Shown here: piece after piece, positions 44,193-52,979 of the stretch | Numbering within the stretch: position 1 is the stretch's first letter | Layout: each line of letters opens with the position of its first letter | Virus record (IMG/VR): IMGVR_UViG_3300033816_000828 | Location: 1 to 64,000 of that record | Direction: 5' to 3' (one strand) | DNA: 64,000 nucleotides | Origin: a virus | Notes under the pieces: model-generated | The model's input: only the letters and a program-made list of their open reading frames with translations | Told to the model about the DNA's origin: nothing | Databases searched by the model: none | Made by a program: the position numbers and the translations under genes

Positions 44193-46034
44193 TTAAAATG
44201 GATTATCTAATGCTTGTAATATAAATTTTTTATTTATACTCTCTTCTAAACCATCAGCTTCTGCTTGTTCATCAAATAAAATAACTGGATATAAATATTT
44301 TGATGGTGCTATTCCGCCAACATTTGTTGCGCTATTAATTTGACCAAGATCAATAACCTGATTTATATTGTATACATTCCCACTTGCCGGTATCAAATCA
44401 CCATTACCAGAAACAACAAATCCTGGAGCATGATTATAATTTTCACCGCCATTATACCAACATGCCCACCCTTTTTCAGATCTTGGAGGTTTATCATTAC
44501 TTTGTATAATGACTTCTTTCATTAATGCCATATCATCAAGAATTAGATCCGGTGCTGATTCATTGTTTGGCATTACACTAGTTATTGCGCCAGGAGCATT
44601 TGGAACATAAAATGCAGGACTTATTGAACGTCCAGACCTGATTGGTCTGGCATAAGTATTAGCACTATTCGCATCTCTGCCTTTTAAAGTATAAGGCAAC
44701 ATCATTAATCTATTATATGAATCTGTAAAGCCAGGATCGGTTGCATTCTCATTAGGTTCAAAATATATTCTTAATGTTCTGTTAATTGGCTTGCCACCCA
44801 CTATAACTGCATATGTTAAATTTATATAATCTATATAACAATCATATTTATAGTCTATATTATCAACTTCATATCTGTATCCTTGTGGACACGGACATCC
44901 GTCTTTACATTTAAAATTAGCTGTACCATGAATTTTATTAATAAGATTTTGTAACGTATTAGCTGTTTCTACAATTTTATTATCAATACTTGTGGTTGAA
45001 TCCTTAATATAGTCATTAATAGTAAAATTATATGAAAATTTATCTGCTAGTGATCTAGCACTAAGACTATTATTAGGAATATCCAATATTTCTGACATAT
45101 GATCGTACATATAATTTATAGTGAATTCTCGTGCTACTTCATTTCGTCTTGCCTGCCACTCTGGCGTGTCAGCACGAATACGTCCTAGTTTGGCATCTTT
45201 CTGTATAGCCTGCTGTAGATCAAGAACGTAACCTGGAGGCATTGTAAGAGTTCCAAGATCATCGGACACATATTCGACTTCTGGAGGTTTATCTTTAAAA
45301 TCAAATACTGATGCACTATAATGATATTTCAGTTTTGTTGTTTCATTTGTTTGATTATTTATTCTATTAATATGAAAAACTATATCAAGACGATCTTTTA
45401 CTTTTATACCAATTCTTACATTTCTTGTGGGTGCGTCCGGATCAGTAAGATTATTAAAACTAAATTTCATAGTGGTATAATGCTCGTCTCCTGGATGACC
45501 ATTAGGATCACCAGAATCAGTTCCAATCATAAAAGGTCCAAAAGTATCAAAAAATAATTGTAATTTACATAAGTCAAAAAAATCAATATTGATACTAGCG
45601 TTAGTTTTTTTATTAATAGCAACCAGCTTTAAATCTGTTAAGTATGTCAATGCACTAAAATCAAAAGTATCTATTTTCCCAGATGATGTTGTAAAGACTA
45701 TTTTAGTAATAGATTTTTCTGTAAACAATTTATATAATACATTATTTAATGGTCCATTGTATTGTAATAATGAAGTGCCAAACACAATAGGATTATAATT
45801 TTTGGCGAATCTTGGAAGCGGTTTCCATAGATCTAAATTACAATCATCATCATTGATTTGTAGTCTTTGAGTTTCTGATGTTCCTTTTGGTGCTTCGTGC
45901 CAAAATTTTACAGTATCATACCTATACTTATCATGTCTTGGTTCATCATCTCCATTCCAGTCTGATCCGTCATTAAGAATGATATTTTTAAGTCTTTTAA
46001 AATCATCCAACTCATTAGTTGTAAAATTTGGCAT
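44193..46034 (-). CDS. Structural-looking protein with mid-protein Cys cluster
   Basis: 613 residues. The N-terminal half is beta-rich with no membrane segment; near residues 377-390 lies FKCKDGCPCPQGYRYEVDN, a compact four-Cys cluster. The C-terminal third has GRSISPAFYVPN and WACWYNGGENYNHAPG. I do not recognise it. Its position beside the Cys-rich protein and fibre genes suggests a baseplate or virion surface role. It overlaps the following 91-residue gene by one base. Confidence 0.5.
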   Translation of the reverse strand: MPNFTTNELDDFKRLKNIILNDGSDWNGDDEPRHDKYRYDTVKFWHEAPKGTSETQRLQINDDDCNLDLWKPLPRFAKNYNPIVFGTSLLQYNGPLNNVLYKLFTEKSITKIVFTTSSGKIDTFDFSALTYLTDLKLVAINKKTNASINIDFFDLCKLQLFFDTFGPFMIGTDSGDPNGHPGDEHYTTMKFSFNNLTDPDAPTRNVRIGIKVKDRLDIVFHINRINNQTNETTKLKYHYSASVFDFKDKPPEVEYVSDDLGTLTMPPGYVLDLQQAIQKDAKLGRIRADTPEWQARRNEVAREFTINYMYDHMSEILDIPNNSLSARSLADKFSYNFTINDYIKDSTTSIDNKIVETANTLQNLINKIHGTANFKCKDGCPCPQGYRYEVDNIDYKYDCYIDYINLTYAVIVGGKPINRTLRIYFEPNENATDPGFTDSYNRLMMLPYTLKGRDANSANTYARPIRSGRSISPAFYVPNAPGAITSVMPNNESAPDLILDDMALMKEVIIQSNDKPPRSEKGWACWYNGGENYNHAPGFVVSGNGDLIPASGNVYNINQVIDLGQINSATNVGGIAPSKYLYPVILFDEQAEADGLEESINKKFILQALDNPF

Positions 46035-46309
46035 TAATAGTATCTCCTAATAGGATAGTTAGGAGCAAAAGTAATTGGTTCATTATTTGCTATTCCAAAA
46101 GATGGATCACTATGAATAATATATGATCTCAGATCATTCATATCCAATACGGTATAATCGTTTTGAATACTGGTATTAATACTTTTATGTAATTTTATTT
46201 GAATATTATTTTCTAGAATTGGTAAAGGATGATCCATAGGATCATTATATATATTATATCTAATAATATTAGAATCTATTGTAAATGAATAGATAGTATG
46301 TATGCTCAT
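46034..46309 (-). CDS. Small protein at end of structural block, unknown
   Basis: 91 residues, beta-like, with an Ile/Asn/Tyr-rich composition (YSFTIDSNIIRYNIYND) and a Pro-Asn-Tyr tail. It lies one base before the 613-residue gene and after the gap that follows the glycosyltransferase block; probably a partner of the 613-residue protein. Confidence 0.5.
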   Translation of the reverse strand: MSIHTIYSFTIDSNIIRYNIYNDPMDHPLPILENNIQIKLHKSINTSIQNDYTVLDMNDLRSYIIHSDPSFGIANNEPITFAPNYPIRRYY

Positions 46310-46348
46310 AATTAAATAGTCTTTTTTACTTAATTTAATATTTATATA

Positions 46349-47074
46349 CTACACCGTTTTAAATAGATTATTCCAATTGTCATACGCTACACACTGAATA
46401 TTATTCTTACAGCTATCAGATCGTTGTGTTTTAGAACCAAAACTAGAGCTAGCTGATACTAATTTAGTATTGGAGCAATAAACTTTGAATTTATTAAGAT
46501 TGGCCGATATACTACTATCAATCTGTTTGTTTAATGGAAAAACTGATAATAATTTTTGAGCACCAGACGGTGTGACTATGTATCCGTATGTTCCTGTAAT
46601 CAATCCTGACGGTTTAGCAATAACATCATCTATTGTGACTTTTCTAAATCCTGGAATTTCATTATATCCAATATAGAAAATATCATAAGATAAATTTGGT
46701 AATATGGTATATAGCTTATTAAAAATATTATTAAAATTTTTATGAGGTATAATATCATCTTCAAAAATTAAATATGGATTTTTAGCTTGTGAACATTCTT
46801 CCCAAATTTTTTTATGAGAAAGTGCGCATCCTAAAGATCCGTATGTTAATGATACGCCATAGATTTTTTGTTTTTGAGATGTTATAGATTTACGACCATC
46901 ATTAGTAATAATGCTATCATCAATAGTATTTATATCGATAGTTTTTCCATCCACCCCAACAAATCTTTCACACTTATCCTTAAAAATAGTTTTATTTATT
47001 TGCTGTATAAAAAAAACATTTTTTTTAGTATCACAATCCAAATTTACATAATAGATTTTATCAAAATATAACAT
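46349..47074 (-). CDS. GT25-family glycosyltransferase
   Basis: 241 residues. IYYVNLDCDTKKNVFFIQQI is the opening strand and Asp-containing loop of GT25, GSLGCALSHKKIWEEC near 77 is a highly characteristic motif, and YLIFEDDIIPHKNF has the metal-binding DD. Known: GT25 enzymes extend lipopolysaccharide (or collagen) glycans from UDP-sugars. Acceptor here is unknown. It heads the 46.3-49.9 kb glycan genes, 39 bases from the structural block. Confidence 0.82.
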   Translation of the reverse strand: MLYFDKIYYVNLDCDTKKNVFFIQQINKTIFKDKCERFVGVDGKTIDINTIDDSIITNDGRKSITSQKQKIYGVSLTYGSLGCALSHKKIWEECSQAKNPYLIFEDDIIPHKNFNNIFNKLYTILPNLSYDIFYIGYNEIPGFRKVTIDDVIAKPSGLITGTYGYIVTPSGAQKLLSVFPLNKQIDSSISANLNKFKVYCSNTKLVSASSSFGSKTQRSDSCKNNIQCVAYDNWNNLFKTV

Positions 47075-47075
47075 A

Positions 47076-47987
47076 CTATTTAACCAAATTATATACGTAG
47101 ATTTTATCTGTTAATTGTTCTTTTACGAATTCTTCTTTGCCCCAATTGTCCCAATCTATTATAATTTTATTACCAGTTATTTTAAAACTACCATGATCAT
47201 CATTATTAATATTATATAATCGATTATTTCTTTTATTTAAATATATATATGATTGCCATTTGTGACTGCGAAATTGAGCAATGCAGCAGTGTTCATTTTG
47301 AATTGTAGTAACATCTTGATCTAATAAAAAAGCAGAAGATGTATTTTTATTATGTATATTATATGTAAAAGGCTCGAAATCTTCTATAATTTTACTTTTT
47401 AAGTTATGCTGTCTCCAATATGTTCTCCATGAACCGTCTTCAAAATGATGAATTTTTTTAGCTTGTGCCAGTGTTATATTTAAAATAATATCGCAGGCTT
47501 TTCTATTAAAAATATATGTTGGTGGCATTCCAAATTTGATAGAACTTTCGGTGTCAGGCCCCCACACCCCAATAGACCGAATAGAGTCTTTAATTTTATT
47601 ATTATTAATATGATGTTTTGGTATATAAGATAATATATCGCAATCTGATGAGCTATAGTATTCTATAGATTTTTTAATATAGTCTTTATGATATATATCA
47701 TCATCATCAATTTTAATGAATAAATCATAATCTAAACTATTATATGATTTTATAGCATTCAAATAATTAGTATGTTGATCTTTATTACTATTATAGATAA
47801 TTTTTAATCGTTGATCAGATAAGAAATCTTGTAATAGATTATTATATAATAATTTTTCTTGATTAGAATTAATATTAATATTTAATCCATAATGAATATC
47901 AATATATGATTGATGCAATATAGTATTTATGGCATTATATATATAATAAGGTCTATTATAGGATGTAGTAAAGCATAGGATTTTCAT
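47076..47987 (-). CDS. GT2-like glycosyltransferase
   Basis: 303 residues. The N-terminal KILCFTTSYNRPYYIYNAINTILHQS is the start of a GT2 domain, and DLFIKIDDDDIYHKDYI near residue 90 contains its DxD. HHFEDGSWRTYW near 190 fits the acidic acceptor-binding region. Inverting transfer from a nucleotide sugar is expected. It overlaps the GlcNAc-transferase-like gene upstream by 4 bases. Confidence 0.75.
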   Translation of the reverse strand: MKILCFTTSYNRPYYIYNAINTILHQSYIDIHYGLNININSNQEKLLYNNLLQDFLSDQRLKIIYNSNKDQHTNYLNAIKSYNSLDYDLFIKIDDDDIYHKDYIKKSIEYYSSSDCDILSYIPKHHINNNKIKDSIRSIGVWGPDTESSIKFGMPPTYIFNRKACDIILNITLAQAKKIHHFEDGSWRTYWRQHNLKSKIIEDFEPFTYNIHNKNTSSAFLLDQDVTTIQNEHCCIAQFRSHKWQSYIYLNKRNNRLYNINNDDHGSFKITGNKIIIDWDNWGKEEFVKEQLTDKIYVYNLVK

Positions 47988-49240
47988 AGATTAATAATAA
48001 TTTTATTAGACCACCCACTATTAGATAATGGAATTATCACACAGCGAAATGGACGTTCTTCTGTATAAACAGTGGATTTAATTTTATTAGTAAATTTTTT
48101 CAAGTATTTTTCTTCTTTAAGATCTTTACGATATAGTAATTTTCCATCTTTTGTTTCAAAACCAAAAAAGAACATACTATAATTTTTATTATCTGGTATC
48201 TGATTTAATGGCCACTCAATATCAAACTCATATTTGTCTAACATACCAGATGTCCATTCTTGGTGTGTCATAATGTGTGGCTCTAAATATTCTTCTCTAG
48301 GATCGTAGGCGGATTTATGAACTCTTTGGTTTTTAAAATCCAAACCCACATACAATTCATAATCATGTAAGGATCTCACATTTCCAAAACCATATTGTTT
48401 AAAATCAATATCATTATGATCAATACCAAATAATTTACGCTGTCTTTTTTTAGATGATGCGTTTCTATGCTCTCCCTCCTCTACAAATCCATTTTTTTTA
48501 ACATGATCAATCCAATGTTTGGGGCTTTTTTCTCTTAAATATTCATGCCAAATAACAGTATAAGACGGATGAAAAAAATCGTATCCATGAGTATACGCTC
48601 TGGCACTTAAAGATAATTCTTCGCCCCTAAAATAAAAATTAGGATCGTACATACACTCATTAACAAAATTACCGTGCGTAAATATAAAATGGCCAGATAG
48701 TAATCTAGCTTTAATTAGTTTTCTTTCTTTATTAACTGCTATATGATTTTTTATATATATAGGGCGAGAAATAATATCTCCATCAGTTCCAAACGATTCA
48801 AATGTGCTTATCCTATAAGGTTCATTTTTTAATGGAATATTTTTTTCTGGCCAGAATGTTGTACCATATGTTCCAATAATAGGCTTACTGGAACTATTTA
48901 ATGCTTCATTATACAGGGCGAAAAGGTGTTCGTCCCAATCGTTGATGAATCTATGATGACTATCTAGTTGAAGATAAAAATCTTGATTATCGTATAAATG
49001 TTTCTGTATAGAATGTCTTGCCCAACAAGCACCCTTACTTTCTCTCCAATCATATTCTTCTATCTTAATATTAGATAATTTATTAATATCTGATATATCT
49101 TCTGATTCGTCTCTTTGCCAATTAATACCAAAAAATAAATTATTTGGATATTTAGCTTTACTAATACAGTCTAAAACTGTGGGAACTAATTGTTTATCTC
49201 TATATGATGCTATGCTAATAAAAATATTTTTAAAAGTCAT
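47984..49240 (-). CDS. GlcNAc-transferase-like glycosyltransferase (GT60-type)
   Basis: 418 residues. NIFISIASYRDKQLVPTVLDCISKA, then FFGINWQRDE, then ARHSIQKHLYDNQDFYLQLDSHHRFINDWD with a DxH metal site, matches the family of GlcNAc transferases related to Skp1 GlcNAc transferase (GT60). Such enzymes attach GlcNAc to hydroxyproline or other acceptors in eukaryotes, and occur in giant phages; the target here is unknown. Overlaps the downstream GT2 gene by 4 bases and the DeoC-like gene by 4. Confidence 0.75.
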   Translation of the reverse strand: MTFKNIFISIASYRDKQLVPTVLDCISKAKYPNNLFFGINWQRDESEDISDINKLSNIKIEEYDWRESKGACWARHSIQKHLYDNQDFYLQLDSHHRFINDWDEHLFALYNEALNSSSKPIIGTYGTTFWPEKNIPLKNEPYRISTFESFGTDGDIISRPIYIKNHIAVNKERKLIKARLLSGHFIFTHGNFVNECMYDPNFYFRGEELSLSARAYTHGYDFFHPSYTVIWHEYLREKSPKHWIDHVKKNGFVEEGEHRNASSKKRQRKLFGIDHNDIDFKQYGFGNVRSLHDYELYVGLDFKNQRVHKSAYDPREEYLEPHIMTHQEWTSGMLDKYEFDIEWPLNQIPDNKNYSMFFFGFETKDGKLLYRKDLKEEKYLKKFTNKIKSTVYTEERPFRCVIIPLSNSGWSNKIIINL

Positions 49241-49866
49241 GGTATTAATTTAAGAGCTAGAATATTATTACAACTAAATCCATACATATTAGATTTAAGA
49301 ATCTGTTTAATATGTTGTTGGGTCCAGACATTTCCATTAATAATAGTATTTATTGATGTTTTATTATGCAAGTATCCGCATGCTACTATATTATCATCTA
49401 AGGAATCTAGAAAAAAACCAGAGGATGGATATACTATGTTAATGCCTGACGATAATAATATTTCACAAGCCTTAGCTAAAATTTGATGATCAAATTTCCT
49501 GTATTCTAATATATATCTAATTTCTCTATTTTCACATATGTCTAAGTTTTTTTTTATATCTTCTCTGATTTTATCGTATTTTCTATTTACTAAATAATAA
49601 AAAGGTAATGTTATAGCAATATAGTCTATATTATATTTTATAGCGTCTTGAATCATAGAATGCCTATGATAACTTTCACAATTAGCTACAGGATAATCTA
49701 TAAATGCTCCGACCGTTAGATTTGGAAAATTTTTTTTTATTAATTTAGCACAGTGATGGGTGGCTATAATTTTTCTAATAGAAGTATTATTAATTAAATC
49801 TTCTAGATTTTTTTTTATATCTATATCTTTCTCATCAATAGTATTGATATAATATTCTATATTCAT
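49237..49866 (-). CDS. DeoC-like TIM-barrel protein lacking catalytic residues
   Basis: 209 residues. The order of segments follows deoxyribose-phosphate aldolase: IIATHHCAKLIKKNFPN, VGAFIDYPVAN, AIKYNIDYIAITLPF, YILEYRKFDHQILAKACEILLSSGINIVYPSSGFF and GFSCNNILALKL. By this reading the Schiff-base Lys (167 in E. coli DeoC) is Tyr146, Asp102 is Ala84 and Lys201 is Ile175. So it is probably not an aldolase. Coupled by 4-base overlaps to the GlcNAc-transferase gene and the ClpP-like gene, it may bind a sugar phosphate or be a structural partner. Confidence 0.6.
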   Translation of the reverse strand: MNIEYYINTIDEKDIDIKKNLEDLINNTSIRKIIATHHCAKLIKKNFPNLTVGAFIDYPVANCESYHRHSMIQDAIKYNIDYIAITLPFYYLVNRKYDKIREDIKKNLDICENREIRYILEYRKFDHQILAKACEILLSSGINIVYPSSGFFLDSLDDNIVACGYLHNKTSINTIINGNVWTQQHIKQILKSNMYGFSCNNILALKLIP

Positions 49867-50531
49867 TTATTTAATTTTCTTTTGATAGCTTCTATCGATC
49901 CGTATTGGTTTTGACCATATATACCATCAGCGAATCCGTTGTGTACAGCCTCTGAAGCGTTTAGAATCCAATCTGATTTTTGAGATAATTGTGATGATAT
50001 ATACTTTTTTACACTAGATTTTTTCCATTCTCTCTCTTTTGCTAATGGAGACTCCAAACATTTATCAGTAAAAATATCTAACATTTTTTTGGCTTCTTTT
50101 TCATTCCATTGAATATTACTAATGGCCGCTTTGTGTTCTCCGTCTAGTGAGAAAAAACCATAATGAATTAATAGATAACTATTTGGCATTAAAATTCTTA
50201 ATTTAGCAGCTTGGAATATTACGCCGCTAGATGACTCTGCTTTAGCATATGCTAAAATACCAATAGGGGCTTTGGATTGGATGATGGTGTCATATATACC
50301 CAAACAATCTGTCCAATCTCCACCCGGTAAATGCATGTGTACAATAATAGGATCAGAAGATATAATATTAAGATATCTTATATTTTTTTCAAAATTAATG
50401 GCTACCCTATAATCAACACCGCCCTCCTCTTCTCCACTATCTATAAAAGAATGAAGATAAACTTCTCTATTATCAACATCTAATCCATATTCATGGATAT
50501 AATTTAATCTATTTTCTTGTCCGTTAATCAT
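49863..50531 (-). CDS. ClpP-like serine protease
   Basis: 222 residues. IIVHMHLPGGDWTDCLGIYDTI matches ClpP helix A and its oxyanion GG; AESSSG (Ser101) is the nucleophile, NSYLLIHYG (His123) the base, and KSDWIL in the last third holds the Asp position. So the Ser-His-Asp triad looks intact. Known: ClpP forms tetradecamers that need an AAA+ partner such as ClpX; none is encoded in the window, so host Clp ATPase use or a prohead-protease role is possible. The N-terminal 50 residues differ from host ClpP. Confidence 0.78.
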   Translation of the reverse strand: MINGQENRLNYIHEYGLDVDNREVYLHSFIDSGEEEGGVDYRVAINFEKNIRYLNIISSDPIIVHMHLPGGDWTDCLGIYDTIIQSKAPIGILAYAKAESSSGVIFQAAKLRILMPNSYLLIHYGFFSLDGEHKAAISNIQWNEKEAKKMLDIFTDKCLESPLAKEREWKKSSVKKYISSQLSQKSDWILNASEAVHNGFADGIYGQNQYGSIEAIKRKLNK

Positions 50532-50916
50532 TGGTTATATTAAAAATTGATGTTATTATTGTATTAATATTATTCATAACTTCTCTATCTATAAATGCTT
50601 TACCAAAACCAACCCTAAAGCGATATCTAGTAAAAATATCCAATGTTTCTACACCATCAACTTCCTGAATTATAGTAGCTATTCTATTAGACAGATTAAA
50701 GTTAGTATGGCCTATCCAAAAATTAAAAATTTTCGAACAATCAGTATATTCATTATATGGAATCATTCCCATATTTGTTAATAATACTTTGTGATATTTT
50801 ACTGAATCGTCTACAGTCTCCTTTTCTATGTCTTCAAAATAGTTTGTATCATCGGTATCATCTTTACCAAATGGATCAGACCATTTTTCCCATATAATTT
50901 TAGGACTATCTAACAT
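50524..50916 (-). CDS. Unknown protein upstream of ClpP-like gene
   Basis: 130 residues, no signal or membrane segment. It has an acidic N-terminal third (DPFGKDDTDDTNYFEDIEKE) and a mixed alpha-beta rest (GMIPYNEYTDCSKIFNFWIGHTNF). The C-terminal half has a plan reminiscent of small beta-alpha phage proteins, but I do not recognise it. It overlaps the ClpP-like gene by 8 bases and its upstream neighbour by 11. Confidence 0.5.
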   Translation of the reverse strand: MLDSPKIIWEKWSDPFGKDDTDDTNYFEDIEKETVDDSVKYHKVLLTNMGMIPYNEYTDCSKIFNFWIGHTNFNLSNRIATIIQEVDGVETLDIFTRYRFRVGFGKAFIDREVMNNINTIITSIFNITND

Positions 50917-51214
50917 TTTGTTTGAATGTTAATAAAGGATCTATCATTGGTTTATGTTTATCATTTAAATAGTTTGTTGCCCAAGAACTTAATATATAAT
51001 CAACAATATGTTTATTATTGCTATTTTTGATTGACTTTAATTTATCTATTATATCAGCACTAATCGGACTATTATACATCAACAAATGAAGAAATGAACC
51101 TATATGATTCGCGTCTATTTCAGACACATTCTGTTTTGGTAGACATATATTATAGTCCCCATTACTATAGTATTCAATTGAAAATATTGACTTATTACGC
51201 TTTTTAAAGAACAT
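50906..51214 (-). CDS. Unknown small protein after sigma factor
   Basis: 102 residues from the chosen ATG (MFFKKRNKSIFSIEYY), which lies 5 bases after the sigma-factor stop. A longer in-frame start at 51325 would lie inside the sigma gene. The protein has strands (FSIEYYSNGDYNICLP) and helical parts (IADIIDKLKSI-like). No family recognised; probably transcribed with the sigma gene. Confidence 0.5.
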   Translation of the reverse strand: MFFKKRNKSIFSIEYYSNGDYNICLPKQNVSEIDANHIGSFLHLLMYNSPISADIIDKLKSIKNSNNKHIVDYILSSWATNYLNDKHKPMIDPLLTFKQNVR

Positions 51215-51218
51215 ATTA

Positions 51219-51863
51219 TTATATGAGTCTTTGAATTTTTTCAATAGATTTTTTAATATTTTGTCTGACTGCTTCTCTAGTAATATTAAATTTTTTACCA
51301 ATTTGTGCAAAAGTCTGATTTTCAAGATAATATAATCTTAAACATTCTCTTTGACGATCAGATAAAATATTGTTATTATCTGATAATATTTGATCAATCA
51401 TATGTTTATTTTCAGAACCACTTTCCTTGTCTAACAAAATATCTAATGGGGATTTGCTAGAGTCTGGTATAATGTCTAATAATGATAAATTTTCATCATT
51501 AAATTTAGTATCAATATCGACAGAATGACCTTTATTTTTTTTATACTTCTTTCTTGTCATATAGCTTTTTATGGCCCAAATGGCACATTGATTTCTATAA
51601 GAGTATTTATTCTTTTGTTGTCCACTTTCTCCTTTACGTTCTTTATCCCATCTCCAATCGGCCATCATGATACAATTAGCTACATTAGCTATAGCGTCTT
51701 CACTTTTTAGCATTTCCTTGCCTAAACTTGGAGAAAAGTTTTTAGCAAATTTAGATATAGTTTTTTTAGCTAAATCTAGATATACAGATAATGACTCAAA
51801 TTCAATTGTAGAATGGTCTTGATATTTAATTTTTTGATTACCAACAGATACAATATCTATCAT
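51219..51863 (-). CDS. Sigma-70-family sigma factor
   Basis: 214 residues. EDAIANVANCIMMADWRWD and SYRNQCAIWAIKSYM match region 2 (core binding and -10 recognition), and LSDRQRECLRLYYLENQTFAQIGKKFNITREAVRQNIKKS is a complete region 4 helix-turn-helix near residues 168-210. Region 1 is absent and region 3 reduced, as in minimal phage late sigma factors. Role: redirect host RNA polymerase to phage promoters. Genes directly downstream (unknown, ClpP-like, DeoC-like) may be its operon. Confidence 0.85.
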   Translation of the reverse strand: MIDIVSVGNQKIKYQDHSTIEFESLSVYLDLAKKTISKFAKNFSPSLGKEMLKSEDAIANVANCIMMADWRWDKERKGESGQQKNKYSYRNQCAIWAIKSYMTRKKYKKNKGHSVDIDTKFNDENLSLLDIIPDSSKSPLDILLDKESGSENKHMIDQILSDNNNILSDRQRECLRLYYLENQTFAQIGKKFNITREAVRQNIKKSIEKIQRLI

Positions 51864-51912
51864 GTTTTTCCTTTTTAAAAGTCCTAGTAAATATATTCTT
51901 AACTAATTTTAG

Positions 51913-52494
51913 TTATTTAGTTAATTTTTTCCATTGCTTTGGATCTGGTCGATCCGGGTCTCCGGGCTTTGCTGGTCTATATTTTTTTCCTTCTCTTTCT
52001 TTCTTTTTTCGTATATTTTCCCATAGTCCAGGCTTATCCTCTGACATTGTTTCTTCAACAGGTGCCGTAACTATACTATCGTCCTTTGAGGGCTGAAAAG
52101 TATAGTGCGGAAGATTTTTTATTTTAACTTTTTTTTTATGTTCTGCTGCTTCTGTGTCAGTTTCTGTGCGTCCAAACATAACAAAATTATGAATTGTTAA
52201 CATATAATCTTCAGTAATAGCAATTTTACCCTGTAGCCAGCTTTCTGTCAAGGCTTCTCTTACGGACGGATTATCTAATGCTTGTAATATAACATTAGCG
52301 TGTGTCATTATTGACTTTATGGATCCAATGCTCATTTGATAAAAATCATTTTTATATTCCATCATTTCCATTTCTGGACTTTCAACTTCCATTTCTTCAA
52401 TTTTGGTAAAATCTCCATCTTCTGATTTGGTTTTGAGATTTTCATTTACTGAATTTAATATATCTTTAAAACGTTCGCTCATTTTAATATCCAT
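51913..52494 (-). CDS. Unknown phage protein with PGLW motif
   Basis: 193 residues. Residues 1-60 are acidic and helical (MEVESPEMEMMEYKN), the middle has helical QMSIGSIKSIMTHANVIL and LTESWLQGKIAITEDYML, and the end carries KPGLWENIRKKKEREG then PAKPGDPDRPDPKQW. A PGLW-x-NI-x-x-K element recurs in phage proteins of unknown function. It may be a virion or scaffold-type protein. Overlaps the endonuclease VII-like gene by 16 bases. Confidence 0.55.
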   Translation of the reverse strand: MDIKMSERFKDILNSVNENLKTKSEDGDFTKIEEMEVESPEMEMMEYKNDFYQMSIGSIKSIMTHANVILQALDNPSVREALTESWLQGKIAITEDYMLTIHNFVMFGRTETDTEAAEHKKKVKIKNLPHYTFQPSKDDSIVTAPVEETMSEDKPGLWENIRKKKEREGKKYRPAKPGDPDRPDPKQWKKLTK

Positions 52495-52979
52495 TCTTTA
52501 TAATTAAGATAAAATTGCTTTAAGTGTTCTTCATCTCTTATCATTCCTTCAATTATATTACACTGTACGCATAAAATTCCTCTAATCTTACCTGTATCAT
52601 GATTATGGTCAATTACTGCGGCATTGCCCCTATTTTTTGAATGATGACGAACCTCAATACCACAGATGCTACAATGTGATATAAGTCTTAATTCTTTTAG
52701 TTCTTTATGATCAATGTTATATTTCGTTGTAAATTTATAACAAGTAGTACATAATCCTGAATTAAAATAAATGTGTCTAGTTTGATAACATGACTCACAT
52801 TGACCAATATTTCCCTTGCTCATTCTGCATAATTTACAAAACTTATGTTTTTTGGATTTAAAACCAACGCCACATTCACACGTTTGAGATTTTATTTTAC
52901 ATTGATCGCAAAATTTTCTAAAATTTTCTGATACTTGATTTAATTTACATTTTCGGCATTTTCTCATTATTATCACCAA
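52479..52979 (-). CDS. Recombination endonuclease VII-like protein
   Basis: 166 residues. The first 75 contain four CxxC-type pairs (CRKC, CDQC, CKLC, CESC), unusual zinc ribbons. The C-terminal third has HCSICG, AAVIDHNHDTGKIRGILCVQCN, the endonuclease VII/T4 gp49 HNH-like signature with two CxxC and DHNH. Known: gp49 resolves branched DNA for packaging. Overlaps the downstream gene by 16 bases and its upstream one by 7; the true start may be the second ATG, 12 bases in. Confidence 0.72.
   Translation of the reverse strand: MVIIMRKCRKCKLNQVSENFRKFCDQCKIKSQTCECGVGFKSKKHKFCKLCRMSKGNIGQCESCYQTRHIYFNSGLCTTCYKFTTKYNIDHKELKELRLISHCSICGIEVRHHSKNRGNAAVIDHNHDTGKIRGILCVQCNIIEGMIRDEEHLKQFYLNYKEWILK

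Noticed and set aside
46339-46346. TATAAATA, a T4-late-promoter-like octamer before the structural block
   Set aside because: Such strings are expected by chance in DNA this AT-rich, and I found no second clear copy before other late genes.
51219-51325. Start at 51325 for the gene after the sigma factor
   Set aside because: It would lie 107 bases inside the sigma coding sequence; an ATG 5 bases after the sigma stop is simpler.
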